The position numbers and the translations under genes are program-made. This document shows, piece by piece, positions 13,959 to 25,500 of a stretch of DNA of 64,000 nt. Within the stretch, counting starts at the first letter, position 1, and every line of letters begins with the position of its first letter. The notes beneath the pieces are model-generated. The model was not told where the DNA came from. It saw only the letters and a program-made list of their open reading frames with translations, and made no database searches. This stretch comes from Gerris lacustris (taxonomy: Eukaryota > Arthropoda > Insecta > Hemiptera > Gerridae): assembly GCA_951217055.1 (NCBI GenBank), contig OX578276.1, positions 15,111,430-15,175,429 on the forward strand. The letters are read 5' to 3'.

Positions 13959-13960
<2 letters not shown>
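11482..13960. other. Unassigned DNA with one small hairpin and a possible terminal exon
   Basis: About 11520-12010 is a comparatively GC-richer repeat-like block with a run of C and G tracts; the 92-codon minus frame at 11552-11830 has no known domain. A hairpin lies at 12348-12391. Near 13288 a TTTTGTTTCAG acceptor-like site precedes a short basic frame (begins MSRARGERG, ends before 13372), and an AATAAA lies at about 13585. This could be a terminal exon, but nothing supports it beyond these signals. Confidence 0.35.
12348..12391. repeat. Small hairpin, 16-bp arms
   Basis: AATCGTGCGATAAGGT (12348-12363) is inverted at 12376-12391 with one mismatch, around a 12-base loop. It has no neighbouring gene, so a terminator role is not implied. 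Confidence 0.8.
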
Positions 13961-13992
<32 letters not shown>

Positions 13993-13993
<1 letters not shown>

Positions 13994-14690
13994 GAACTCT
14001 GATTGGAAGGGCTTGAAATATCAAAATAGAAAATTCTGTTTTTCTGCTGTTGAGGGGGCGGTAGATGTGGCATATGGGTTTGGCAAAGAATACTTATAAG
14101 GGTAGTCTGTTTTTACTGCAGTTGAAAGAATGTTCTCTAGATCAGAAGTTCTCAACTTCCTTTATTCGAGGACCCCTTTAATTATTGATCCCCTCTCGGA
14201 ATTTTCCTCTCGGTCCACTAGTTGCTGTAGCATGTGACAAAGTGTCAAAACCGACTTCCTTTTACTAGAATTACCTATTTTTACCAAATTAGTGGTCCAT
14301 GCTTTCAAGACATGCAAGGTACAAAACAAGCGGTGCTCAGGTGGCCCCATAACAATCAGCCAAGCACTATAAAAATTATCTGCCATATCAGACATAAAAT
14401 ACTTAGGACATGGTGGGGTTCCATTAATATTTTCTTTGATTTGACGAAAAAACACTTCAAAGGCATAAGTCTCTTGTCGGTTTGAAAACATGAATGTCAC
14501 CAGAAAGCTCTTATTGGAAGGCTTGAATTATCAAAATAGTAAATTCTGGTTCTCTGCTGTTGAGGGGGTGGTAGCTGTGGTTAAGTGATGGGTGGGTGCA
14601 TATGGGTTTGGCAGAGAATACTTAAAAGGGTAGTCTGTTTTTAGTTCTTAAACTTCCTTTATTTGAGGACCCATTTAATTATTGATGTCA
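13993..14690. repeat. Direct duplication flanking a MULE fragment
   Basis: The block at 13993-14205 (TCTGATTGGAAGGGCTTGAA... to ...TTAATTATTGAT) recurs at about 14505-14690 with scattered differences and a deletion of about 30 bp. The copied block includes host flank plus the left end of the hAT element at 14143. The duplication therefore happened after that element inserted. The MULE-like coding fragment lies between the two copies. Confidence 0.75.
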
Positions 14691-15346
14691 TTGCCCCCTT
14701 GATGTAATTTTTGGACCCTTCAAAAATGACCCTTTACTATTTTTACTAATTTTGTTGAAATAACCATTTAAAATATATTTAATTCAAAATGAAAAGCTAT
14801 GGGATGGAAAAAGAAAGCAGTCTGTTTGTTTTGATACATTTTTTATTTTTAACATTGAATACAATTGCAAAAAGACAGGACTCTTATTATTAATTATGAA
14901 AAATTACCAATAGAACAGTTAAAGAGTAAAATACCACTTATTTCAGTGAGAAGGATGGTGTTGTTTTTTGCTTTTGGCAATCTCTGAAATATTGGGTTTT
15001 ATAATTGAAAGTTTCAGCCTTAAATCTACTTCAATATTCTTGAGTCGGTTTCTTTGTGCTGGCTTTAGGTTGGACAGGTCAGAAATGGTTCGTTTGCACA
15101 AATATGTGGTGCGGTGCAAAATGGCACGATATGTTCAAGTGCTTTTTTTGGCAAGTTCTGGTACTTCAGCTTGTGCAAGTAGCTGTAACTTAGTTAAGTT
15201 GAAGTTATTTTCTTGAACTATCTCCCAGGCTCTGCTGCATGTGAGTTCCGCCGACTGGTCTTGTTCAGTATTTGAGAGATCTGCGGACCCCTCAAACCAT
15301 GCCTGCGGCCCCCAGGGGTCTGCAGACCACACTTTGAGAACCCTTG
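14143..15346. mobile_element. hAT element copy with 8-bp target duplication
   Basis: The ends are CAGAAGTTCTCAA at 14143 and, on the opposite strand at 15346, CAAGGGTTCTCAA. These are hAT-type terminal inverted repeats differing at two positions. Identical 8-bp copies of CTCTAGAT flank them (14135-14142 and 15347-15354), which is the target duplication expected of hAT transposition. The right end has the AGACCCCTGGGGGCCGC-type subterminal sequence. The interior holds a MULE transposase fragment and weak short frames, but no recognisable hAT transposase. It is thus probably a non-autonomous or internally rearranged copy. Confidence 0.85.
14162..14500 (-). pseudogene. MULE (Mutator-like) transposase fragment
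   Basis: This 112-codon frame reads like the central MULE transposase domain. It has a nuclease-fold strand region, then FMSDMADNFYSAW with the catalytic-type Asp in the family's SDxAxxFYxAW motif, then a FCTLHVLKAW segment corresponding to the C-x2-H and downstream W. N-terminal zinc-finger and C-terminal SWIM regions are absent, so it is a fragment. It lies inside the bounds of a hAT copy and between two copies of a duplicated block. That suggests capture or nested insertion followed by rearrangement. Family membership is recognised from motif order only. Confidence 0.65.
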
Positions 15347-15354
15347 CTCTAGAT

Positions 15355-16267
15355 TCCTTTGAATTGACGTAATGGAAGTTTGTAAAAAAGAGATCTTTTA
15401 GTTTTATTGTCTTTATCTTCCTCTGGTTTTAAAAATCTTCTTCTTATGACTTATGACCACATTTGTTCGAAGACACTATCCATCTATTGGTACCAGTAAT
15501 GGTAAATTTCTGATTTTTTTTTTTTGTCACATAAATCCTTGCTTCACTAATAAGAAGTGGTTTATTGTTCAGTGTTTTAACATCAACAATTGTGATTCTT
15601 GATCATGAATTTTTAAAAGTTGAGAGTGTTTATGACAACCAAAATATATTTTATACATTCGTTGGCTTAGTGCAAAAAAGTGACCAATTCAAAACTTCTC
15701 TTTTTCAGGAAAATCAAAGTTTATGATTTGTTATATTATATTCTCATATAAAATGGCATTCGTTAGTACCTTTCTTACCATATGTTAATTTTCTTAAAGT
15801 AGTTGGACTCCTGCAGCTATGATAAAAAAAAAAAAAAAAAATCATACATTTAAAAAATTATCCAATTGATTTTGACTTAATCGATTTTTGATGTTGAAGA
15901 TTATTGAAGTTTGACTTAGCATTTGAATAAATAGTAACTTGAAAATAAAAAAAATGAAAATCAATCAGCTTAAATAGTTATTTATGCACCTAGAGAATAA
16001 TGTAAGATATTATTTCCGGCTTGACTGAGTTGATTCCTGAGGCAAAGCTGAAGGAATCTAGGCTACTAAACCCCGCGGCGAAGCCGAGGGATTAATCACA
16101 ATTAGCTCAGAGAGAGATAATTATAAAAAGGGAATAATAATGCATTATTCTCGAGGTACATACAAATTTTGTCTCCTGAAAAAGCGCTATATAAGATTTA
16201 TTCAACTAAGAAAACATTTGTACTTCTTATTTTACTATTTTGGTAGTATTCATAGTACGGAAAGATT
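15355..16267. other. AT-rich DNA, no gene recognised
   Basis: Contains an A-tract at about 15824-15841 and a short GC-richer block near 16030-16095. No element ends, RNA genes or domains are recognised. Confidence 0.5.
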
Positions 16268-16491
16268 AAATTTTAATTTAAATCAAATTATAATTATTAT
16301 TAACTACGGGAAACAGAAAGAGAAAAATACACTCCAGCGCTGGGATTTGAACCACAGGCCTCTATATTTCCAGTATAGCACTCTACTGGAAATATAGAGG
16401 CCTGTGGTTCAAATCCCAGCGCTGGAGTGTATTTTTCTCTGTCTGTTTCCCGTAGTTAATAATAATTATAATTTGATTTAAATTAAAATTT
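16268..16491. mobile_element. Two tRNA-derived SINE pieces head to head (inverted pair)
   Basis: Arm 16268-16375 is the reverse complement of 16384-16491 (one mismatch seen, no indels), with loop TAGCACTC. The plus-strand right half reads as the 3' part of a tRNA-like sequence. It has an anticodon stem around CTGGAAA (GGA anticodon, serine-like) and the RNA polymerase III B-box GGTTCAAATCC at about 16407-16417. A non-tRNA body (TATTTTTCTCTGTCTGTTTCCC, split here by position 16430-16451) and an AT-rich tail follow. The D-arm and A-box are missing from both pieces. A third partial copy lies at about 40957-41030, confirming a dispersed SINE family. Confidence 0.8.
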
Positions 16492-18999
16492 GTACTTCTT
16501 TATTGTACGAATTTAATACAGAAATAAAATAATATAAGTTATTTAAATGATGAAAAAAATTAATCACTTTTAAAGTAATAAAAAAAAAAAGTTTAACGAA
16601 AGTTAAACAAAACATCATAGAATGACTCGCAATACAGCTGGGAGTTTAAAAGCAGTGTTGCCAACCTGATTTCAACAAATTCACTACATCTGTAATTCAT
16701 TCTTTACTTTTTACAAAATAATTAGATTGACGAACGTGGATTATAATCCTGTTTTTACATTATATCCCCGTTTTCACATTATTTCCCCGTTTTTTAAGAA
16801 CGGGCATGAAAAGACCAACATTATTACCTATAAACTAGCTCTGAAAAGTTACTTTTCGTCCCTACTGAAAATATATAATATTTTGATTTTATCAAAATTT
16901 GGGTATTGCTCCAGATTTCCACAATTTTAATAAATTTTGTTTTTTTACTTCAGAAATTGGCAAAGGCTTTTTGTATAACTGGCCAGGAGGCTGATTCTGT
17001 AACTGTAAACCTCCCTTTTCTTGTTATATATCAAACTGTTGTTATGAACATGGGCACACAACCTGTCAACGTGAATCTATAACTTTGTCTGTTGTTATAT
17101 AAGGAGACATAAGGTTTGATATATATCTACTCAAAATTGTTGTTGATATAATTCGTCAGGTTATGTTGTTATGTATCAAATGCTAAAAACCAAAACAAAG
17201 TGACGCCATTATTGTTGTTTTCATTCACTTTTACTGCTTTCCGACAGAAATAACTACAAAATAGCCACTAACAAGGACGCTGTCAATCCGTTAGGGTGTT
17301 ACTCATGTGTACTAGGACGTTGTGAAAAAATTCAACAAATTACACATACATCAAATTTCATCTAGTTTTTTTTAAAACAAAAAATTTAAAATTTACAGGT
17401 AGAATAACTTATTGAATACACCTTTTCAATAGTTATTAGCATTAGGGCTTACTTTATCATTTTATATTTTTAAATAAAATTAATCGTTCTTAAAATCAAT
17501 ACTTAAAGATTTACAGACACGAGGTCTTAACCTCAATTCCTAGTCATACACTTTTAGTGTATCTTCTAGTTAAATTGCTTATAATTTTTTAAATCAAATA
17601 ATTTTGTCTGACCTCAAGTCTTTAAAATATAACACATTTTTTTTTTTTTTACTTGCGGTTACATGAAGTTTTTTACTGGTGAGGTTGTTGTATAGCTTGT
17701 TGGTGCTTGACGTGCTCAATCCTTGGCTTCCTCATGTAGCTTGGAGTTCCAATGTGACGAATTCTCAGAAATACTCGTTATTCTTGTAGACTACAATCTT
17801 CTAGTCTGTTGCAATCTCGAAAGCTCTGTGCAATTTGAACTCGACGATGATTCTTGTAGACCTCAGTTGGCTTCACCTCGCACCTGATGGTCTCGACGAC
17901 TTAATACTATAGGAGAATTTCCTATGTATGCTTAAAAAAACCCTATAATACAATATACAATCATTTAATTAGCTTATAGCTATACTTTACATATATTAAA
18001 TTATCTTTATAAAAATTTTACAAATTTTTCAACTTTCGAAAATTTCGGTGGCTTTGTGAATTCCTTCAGAAGAAGTTTTAATTAATCAAAGTTAAATAAA
18101 ATTTAATATGGATTTAAACAAGCCAACTACATCAAACTTTTTCTCACAAGAGAAAATTATTTACTAAAAACTACATAAATTTTTTAATATGGACACTTGT
18201 CCAGAGCATTACCCAGCTTGATGGGGAAACCTGCCTACGTGTTCGACAGTCCAGCTACGTATGAATCCTCGTGCTCTTACAAATGGCTACTGCCTTAATC
18301 TCAGGGTATCAAACCTCACACATCGAACATTTTAATAATTAATAATTTTCATTGCAAAGCTTTCTTAATTCCATCACTTCATCTTACTCACATGATATCT
18401 CAATTTAAATATTATATAATATAAACTCCATTTATTAATCTTATTAATTTATTAAATTAATACAATCACAAATTTATAATACTTTCCAAATTCTCCTTGT
18501 GAACATTAAAACATAAATTTATTAAACACCACTTTAAGGATACACCGCATTATCCTCCCACTTCATTTTTTAAAATTGGTGTTACAATTTATTGTCAAAC
18601 AATTTTACAAACTCACTGAGTATGTAATTCCTTTAATTCACCAAATGCGTGTAAGCCTTCTCTTTTTTTTTAATTCACAATATCAAACCCTATTCCTGTA
18701 TTATAAAGAAAAAACACATTTTTTTTTAAAATTCAAAGTCACAACTGAGATTTGCTTAACTAACATGGTCACAGTTAAAATCAACCTGAATTGAATAGTC
18801 AACAAAAAAATATAATAACAATTTTAAATAAAACATTTTATTTTTTATAATCATAAAGTTTTCAACAATTAATTTTAATCACAATTAAACAAACGTTAAA
18901 CATATACGTTTCTCTCACTGAGAACTACCATACTTTGTATTATTATATAAGTATACCTCATCAATAAAATAAAATAAATCATATACCATTTCAAATTTC
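16492..18999. other. Unassigned AT-rich DNA, possibly Gypsy 3' UTR/LTR
   Basis: No coding domain is seen. The stretch lies directly downstream (minus strand) of the integrase remnant ending near 19000. Its 17650-18330 part is GC-richer than its surroundings, which would fit a minus-strand 3' LTR, but I could not identify LTR ends or a matching 5' copy. Small plus frames at 16727-16930 and 18576-18794 have no signature. Confidence 0.35.
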
Positions 19000-20431
19000 A
19001 ATTGGGATTTTATTCTCCCTTATATTATACGATTTCAACATACTTGTGTGAAATCTTTCTCTACATCCACCGTTTTCATCAGTCAACACATAAATTGGGT
19101 CCTTTGATTCACAATTTATTTCATAAGGCCCTTCATACACTGTTAGAAACTTTCCAGTAATTCCCCTATCTCCGTCACTTACCCTAAGTGCTTTAACTAG
19201 GACAAATTCACCTACTTTAAATTTCTTAAAATTTTATCCTTTATTAAACTGATCATTCCTGATCTTACAATTTCTTTTAATTTCATCCTTCACATCTTTT
19301 TAATTTACATTTGACATTTGATTTCTATGCGGTAAAAATTCATTCCACAACCTAACTGGTTTGATTTTAAACTGAACTGTCGCTGGATTGTTGTTTATGC
19401 TACGATGAAACATGTCATTAACTTTTCGCTCTATTAAACTGACATTCTGTCCAACTAATGTGTTTTTCTAACATAAGTACTCTAAATGCATTTCCTAATT
19501 ATCGATTAATTCACTCGGCTAAATTTGCCTAATTGGCGTTAACACATGTTCAACATCTATTTCTCGCATGGCCCTTTTCCACTGTAGCGACAAAAATTGG
19601 GTACCATTGTCGGTTAATTTTTTTTTTTATTCTACCATATTAATTTACATAATTTTTTAAACATTTTATTGCTTCACTTCCTTTTTCTTTCCTAATAGCA
19701 TATAATTTAACAAATTTTGAAAAATTGTCTACAACAACGAATAAATATATAAGGTTCCTCTTACCCTTTATTAGTGGTTCGTAAAAATCTGCTGATACAC
19801 ATTCACCTGGTTCCTTAGGTATTATCGATCTATGAGGAGCAAAATTAGTCCTATTAGCACTTTTACTCTGTTGACACACATGACAACACCTTATTTCTTT
19901 AACTATTCTCTTTCTTAATTTCTTACAATAAAATTCCTCATTCAACATACTAAAGCACTTTTGCATTCCACAGTGTCCATACTCATTGTGTTCTCTCCAT
20001 ATGAACTTTTCTACAATATTCTCTGGTATAACCACTTTTTTATTATTATTATTCTTAATATGCAAAATCCCATTAATTATCTCATACTTATCATACCTTT
20101 TTATATTATCTATTATCTTCTTACACTCTGTGTCATTCCTCTGATGCTCATCAATATTTCCCATGAAGTCAAAAAGATTACTATTACTTATCCTGTTTAT
20201 CACATAATTAGTTTCAATATTATGATCAATACTCTCTACTGCTCGACTAAGTGCATCTGCGGCCTTCTGTTCTCTCCCCGGAAGATAAACAAATTTAAAA
20301 TTCAAATTTTGTAAATACTGGATCCAACGGCATATCCTACTACTCGGATTCTTACATGAATTAATATATATGGGTGAATATCTTGAGATTGCCTCTTTTC
20401 GAAAGCCCAAAATCAAACAATTTAACTTCAT
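19000..20431 (-). pseudogene. Gypsy pol 3' part: RNase H end and integrase remnant
   Basis: The 263-codon frame starting at 20431 opens with the end of a Gypsy RNase H/linker (YLPGREQKAADALSR). It continues through the integrase HHCC zinc finger (HNEYGH, then CHVC) into the catalytic core with the first Asp in SADFYEP. After a frame break near 19640 the second Asp motif LTDNGTQF is readable. Continuing to about 19000 there is a degenerate integrase C-terminus (GEFVLVKALRVSDGDR region) with stops. The expected upstream RT/RNase H core is missing: the sequence switches at about 20400 to unrelated DNA. The start of what may be the same pol lies at 25648-26750 in the same orientation. It is a decayed, non-functional copy. 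Confidence 0.85.
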
Positions 20432-22340
20432 ATAAATTTTTCGTTTTTTTTAAAATTTATTTAATGAAACTATTACAAAAAAACAGAATTTCCCAAAACT
20501 TTGATAATTTTTTGCAAAATAGGGGCCCTCAAAATTTGTTATGTGCCAGGAGAGTGATCTTTGCCTGGAGAGTGACTTTGGAAGAGCAATTTAGGTATAC
20601 TCCAAGATTATTGATAACAGGTTAATTAAATATTAGATAGTATATTGTTTTAAATCCTTTATTTGACAAAATTAATCATTAAACTTTTATAAAACCACAG
20701 CCATTGATAAGGCAACTAAAATAAAATTAGCGTAATAAAGGGTCATAAAATAAGGTCAATAAATTAATTCAATAAAGGGTCTTTGATTTTATAAAAATTT
20801 CTGCTCGCTGGAATGATGCTTGTATCATCAATAACTTTTATATAACATCTACAGCATCATACGCAAGCACATGTCCCAATGTCCTCCCACTCTTTCATAG
20901 GCTGCAACTTTAAATGACTTGTCGACTCCTTCAGAAATGATCTCTTTGACACAACCAGGATAATATTGTTTGTCATACTGAATAATTACATAGTTATCAA
21001 CAACAATGTTTTGATTATCTGGTTTTGTTAAACCAGATAATTCCTCTCCAGCTGTTGCAAAAGTTTCAGTTTTTTCAGTTCTAGAAAAATGACAGCATCT
21101 TGATCTCGATGGACAGTCCCAGCAAGATAATTTTCTGCAATTAATTGTTGAAGATAAAAAATCGATAAAGTTAAGATATCTTTTTTGTTTTGTTACTTTT
21201 CCTTGGGTAATTTTGTCTTTTTTTCCCGGACAAATTCTTGTTGAACTATCTAATATCAAAAAGTCACATACTTGTTTCATAAGTTCATCAATCTTTTTGC
21301 GCCTTTTGTTTATTACTGAAATTCTGGCTATGAACCTTGTTGAAACAACGATTCTGTTTTTTTTATAATTTTATATTTTTTTATAACGTTTCCGCTAGGT
21401 AGCTATCTGGCAAGTTCCTTTGTTGATTTGTCTCCCAAAGCTGTGTAGTTTGTCCTCAATTGTTTTGAGTTTGCTCTCTTGACTGTAGAAAAAGGACCTT
21501 TCATGAGCTTATCAACATTTTTTTTAGGGGTGTCATCAGATGAATTCCTATTAAGTAGCCTATAGTATTTGTTTATATTTGTCAACATACCTTATTAATT
21601 GATATTAATTGAATTGGGGTTATTAATTGATTTACATTACTTTTTTTTCTCGTTGTCTCCAATTTTTTCTTGTTATTCTCTTTTCTTTAGGTGTCTGATC
21701 ATTTATTAATTTTATTTGTTTCTTTTTCTTCCTGTTTTCATAATTCTTAATTCTTTTTTCTTTCTCTAATTTCAGCAGATTAGGATCTAACGCTATTCTT
21801 TGTTGACTTCTTTTTTTCCTCAACCTTTCCTCCCTATTTTGTGACTGGGGGGGGGGGGGGGGGAGGAGTAAACATATAATTATTTTATTATAGAGAAGAA
21901 AAAATAATAGGTATATTGTCCAACAGAAAAGTGCAAAGAAAATGAAAATTATAAATTAAATCTCAGTTCTTTTTTTCTTTCGTGGCGCCGCACCCCATGC
22001 AATTTGTAATTTATTTTACGAAACAAGGTGTTCCCCCCGACGCTATTATTAGAGAAAAATGTCTCAATTTTATACTGCGTGCACTAGTTAAATAACAATA
22101 GTATTACTCTCCTGGCATAGTGATCACTCTCCTGGCACCTCTATGCCAGGAGAGTGAATGCCTGAAGAGTGAGGTTTTAGCTTATTAAGGATGGCGGCAT
22201 CAAACAGAGAAGAGCTGTAAATTCAGAAAAAAGTCATGTTTACTGTGCCAAACTACAAATAAATTAAGAACATTCTTGAATTTTTATAAAGGTTTCATTT
22301 TTAAGTAAGTGAACCAGGAGAGTGATGGTATAAAAAATGT
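20430..22340 (-). mobile_element. Candidate DNA transposon with iterated subterminal 12-mer
   Basis: The 12-mer CCAGGAGAGTGA and close variants occur near both edges of this block: 20546 and 20564 on the left, and on the right at about 22105 and 22124 (inverted), 22146, 22160 and 22314. They are absent from the interior. Clustered subterminal repeats of this sort are typical of transposase-binding sites. The interior carries minus-strand frames at 21823-20849. Exact termini and target duplication were not identified. The block sits between a minus-strand Gypsy pol fragment and the 5' end of a plus-strand Gypsy, and the superfamily is unknown. Confidence 0.5.
20849..21823 (-). pseudogene. Transposon-associated protein remnant, lysine-rich N-terminus
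   Basis: Three consecutive frames on the minus strand (21823-21632, 21588-21403, 21280-20849) appear to be pieces of one gene. The first is extremely Lys/Arg-rich (a KKKKQIKLINDQTPKEK stretch), the second is basic, and the third has a Cys-rich middle followed by NYVIIQYDKQYYPGCVKEI and a terminal aromatic block. This arrangement resembles an abundant uncharacterised family found in arthropod and cnidarian genomes that ends in a chromo/Tudor-like VxYDxxYYPG module. I infer that similarity from memory of motif order and cannot verify it. Function is unknown. Stops and spacers between the pieces could be introns or decay. Confidence 0.4.
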
Positions 22341-22503
22341 CTTACCTGTTTGTTAAAGAAGATAGTCACAAAAGGCATCCCCACTGGTGTAACTGTAGTA
22401 TTTTTATGTATTTTAAAAGTGACATGTTGTCAAGTGTCATTCTTGTTCTTGTTTTTGATGTGATAATTAAAGATTCTTAAAACCATTATAAAGGATACTT
22501 CAT

Positions 22504-25500
22504 ATGGCGACGAGAAAAGGGCGAAAACCACGGAATATCAGGCAAGAATCTCCAGAAGATGGTGAACAAGACGGAGCGGCACCGTCAAAAGAATCTCACC
22601 AAAGTAAACGGAGTCAAAGAAGATCGGCTGGGTCAGATCCGGACTTCGATGACAGAAGGCAACCAGATACGCAGAATGATCAAGGTCAGTCAGGGTTGAG
22701 GGCGAATGATGGGCAATCGGGGTTAGCATTGCCCAGAGGGGTATTATTAAAAGATTTTAAATTTTGCCCCTTTGACCCATCTATAGAGGAGTGGGAATAT
22801 TACATCAGTCGTTTCGAAACAGAACTAATGTTATTTGGGCTGAGCAGTAATATTTACTCCCAAGCTAAAGCTATTATCTTACTGTCAAAAATAGGACCTA
22901 TATCTTATAAGCTATTAATTGACCATTTCAAACCAAGAGACATTCGTAATGTTAATTACGGAGAATTAAAGGATATGCTAGAGAGATACTATGGGAAACA
23001 AATTTTTATCCAGAGCGAGCGAAGAGAATTTAGTTTAACATATCGTCAATCGGACGAATCCATACAAAAATTTGTAAACAAATTAAGAGCTATAGGAGGT
23101 AGATGTGATTTCGGAAACACATATGAGGAAAGAATCAGAGACCAAATTTTTGTTGGCATTAATGAAACAAAATGGCAGCACGAATTAATAAAGCAATTTC
23201 CTTCGAACGATGCAACGTTAAAAGAAGTAGAAGGGGCAGCTATGCGTCTTGAACAAGCCGCGACTCAACATAAGAGGTTGAAAGATTTAGAGAATGGAGG
23301 ATCCCAATCTGTAAGGGTAGAACGAATAAATGAAGTTCAGGGGCATAAGATAGTTAAAGGTAATAATAAGAAACCTATAACCTTAGATCGAGAGAAAGAC
23401 TGTCTAGCTTGTGGCTGGAATAAGCATAAGATCGGAGTAAACTGTCCAGCTAAAAACGAAACTTGTAGGGCTTGTAACCAGAGGAACCATTTTGCACGAG
23501 TTTGTGTAAATAAAGGAAGAGCTGTGATCTTGAGGAAGTCAGAAAAAGAAATTAGGAATATTGAACAAGGAGAAAATAGCGAGTCAGAAGAGGAAGCTTC
23601 AGAATTCATTAGGAGAGTGGGTAAACAGAAAGCTAACCGAGTCATGTTGACAATAAATATCAATTCTAAAGATATAGAGATGCTCTATGATCCCGGAGCG
23701 TCCACTACTGTAATTAGTGAGGAAGTGTGGAAGTTGATTCGCTCACCACATTTATCACCGGCCCCAAATTTAAAAGCATATACGGGGGTCCCAGTTCGTA
23801 CTTTGGGAACAGCTAAAGTTGTGGTTCGGGCATTTGGTCAACAAAAGAAATTAAATGTAACCGTTATACCGGATAAAGAGATTTCGCTTTTTGGGTTAGA
23901 TTGGGTTTTAGAATTTGGATTGCCACTTCCAGAAGGCGCTGTTGTGCGCAATATAGAAATTCAATCAATGAATGAAAACATAGAGGAAACTTTGAAAGAT
24001 TTTAAGGAACTTTTTGAGCCAATATTAGGTAAAATAAAGGGATTCAAGGCTAAAATCCATTTATCAGATAAAGCAGTACCAAAGGTATTTAAAGTTCGAC
24101 CAGTACCATTTGCGCTGAAGAAGTTGGTAGAAGTGGAGTTGACCAGGCTGGTTGAAATTGGTGTGATAGAGCAGGTAGACCCAACAAAAAGTCCTGTGCA
24201 GTGGGCCTCCCCTATAGTTACTGTTGTCAAGCCTACAGGGAAGGTTCGTATCTGTGGAGATTTTAAAGTTTCTATAAATCCATTTGTTCTTTTAGAGAAA
24301 TACCCACTGCCACGGTTCGAGGAAATAACTGCCAAGTTAAGTGGGGGACGATATTATTCTGTAATAGACCTTAAAGATGCTTATTTACAGTTGGAAGTGG
24401 ATGAAAACGACCAAAGCTTACTAACTATAGCGACACATCTTGGTTATTTTAAGTATAAAAGGTTACCATTCGGAGTAAATTTGGCCCCTGCATTGTTTCA
24501 AAGAACTATGGACAAGATTTTAGCTGGAGTAAACGGTATAGCGTGCTATTTAGATGACATCATCATAGTTGGAAGCACCATCGAGGAGCACAATTTGCGG
24601 CTTAGGGATGTGTTAGTAAAGCTAAAAGAAACTGGCATTCGTATACAAAAGGACAAGTGTAAGTGGTTACAAAAAGAAGTAACATACCTGGGACATAACA
24701 TCGACAGCGAGGGAGTACATCCGACTAATGAGCACATAACAGCAATAAAAAATTTAAAACGGCCCTCAAATGTATCAGAGCTTAGATCATTTATAGGCTC
24801 AGTGAACTACTATGGTCGTTTCGTTCCACATTTGCAATCTTTATGCGCCCCATTACATAGATTGACTAAAAAAGGAGTGTTGTGGTCGTGGACAAATCAA
24901 GAAGAAAGCGCATTTATTAAGTTACGAAATTGTTTATCGTCATCACTCACGTTAGTACATTTTGATGAGAATATGCCATTAGTGTTAAGTTGTGATGCAA
25001 GTGGGGTAGGGCTAGGCGCAGTATTAGCTCACAGATTCCCAGATAATACAGAGAGGCCAATAGCGTTTGTGTCTAGAAAATTGACTCCGGCAGAAACACG
25101 ATATGCTACAATTGAGAAAGAAGCGTTAGCGATAATTTTTGGCGTTTCAAAATTTAACCAGTACTTGTTTGGGACAAAATTCGTAATTAAAACAGATCAT
25201 CGACCATTGGAATTCATTTTCGGGGAGGGAAAAGAAATTCCTAAAACTACAACCAACAGAATTGCCCGATGGGCTCTCTTTCTATCAGCTTACTGCTACA
25301 GTATTGAATACAAACAGGGGAAAGATAATGCACCTGCGGACGCTTTATCTAGATTACCAAATGAGTCAGAAAAACCTTCAGACATTGAAGCTGTAGGAGA
25401 TCTAGCGAATGGACACCTGTTTCATTTGAGAATGGCGGACCTGGTCGTTACAAGGAAAGAACTTCAGCTTGCTACTGCTCGGGATAAGGTTTTGAAAAAA

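Noticed and set aside
11038..16491. Palindromic repeats as a possible CRISPR-like array
   Set aside because: The palindromes are unrelated in sequence and length, not regularly spaced, and the context is eukaryotic.
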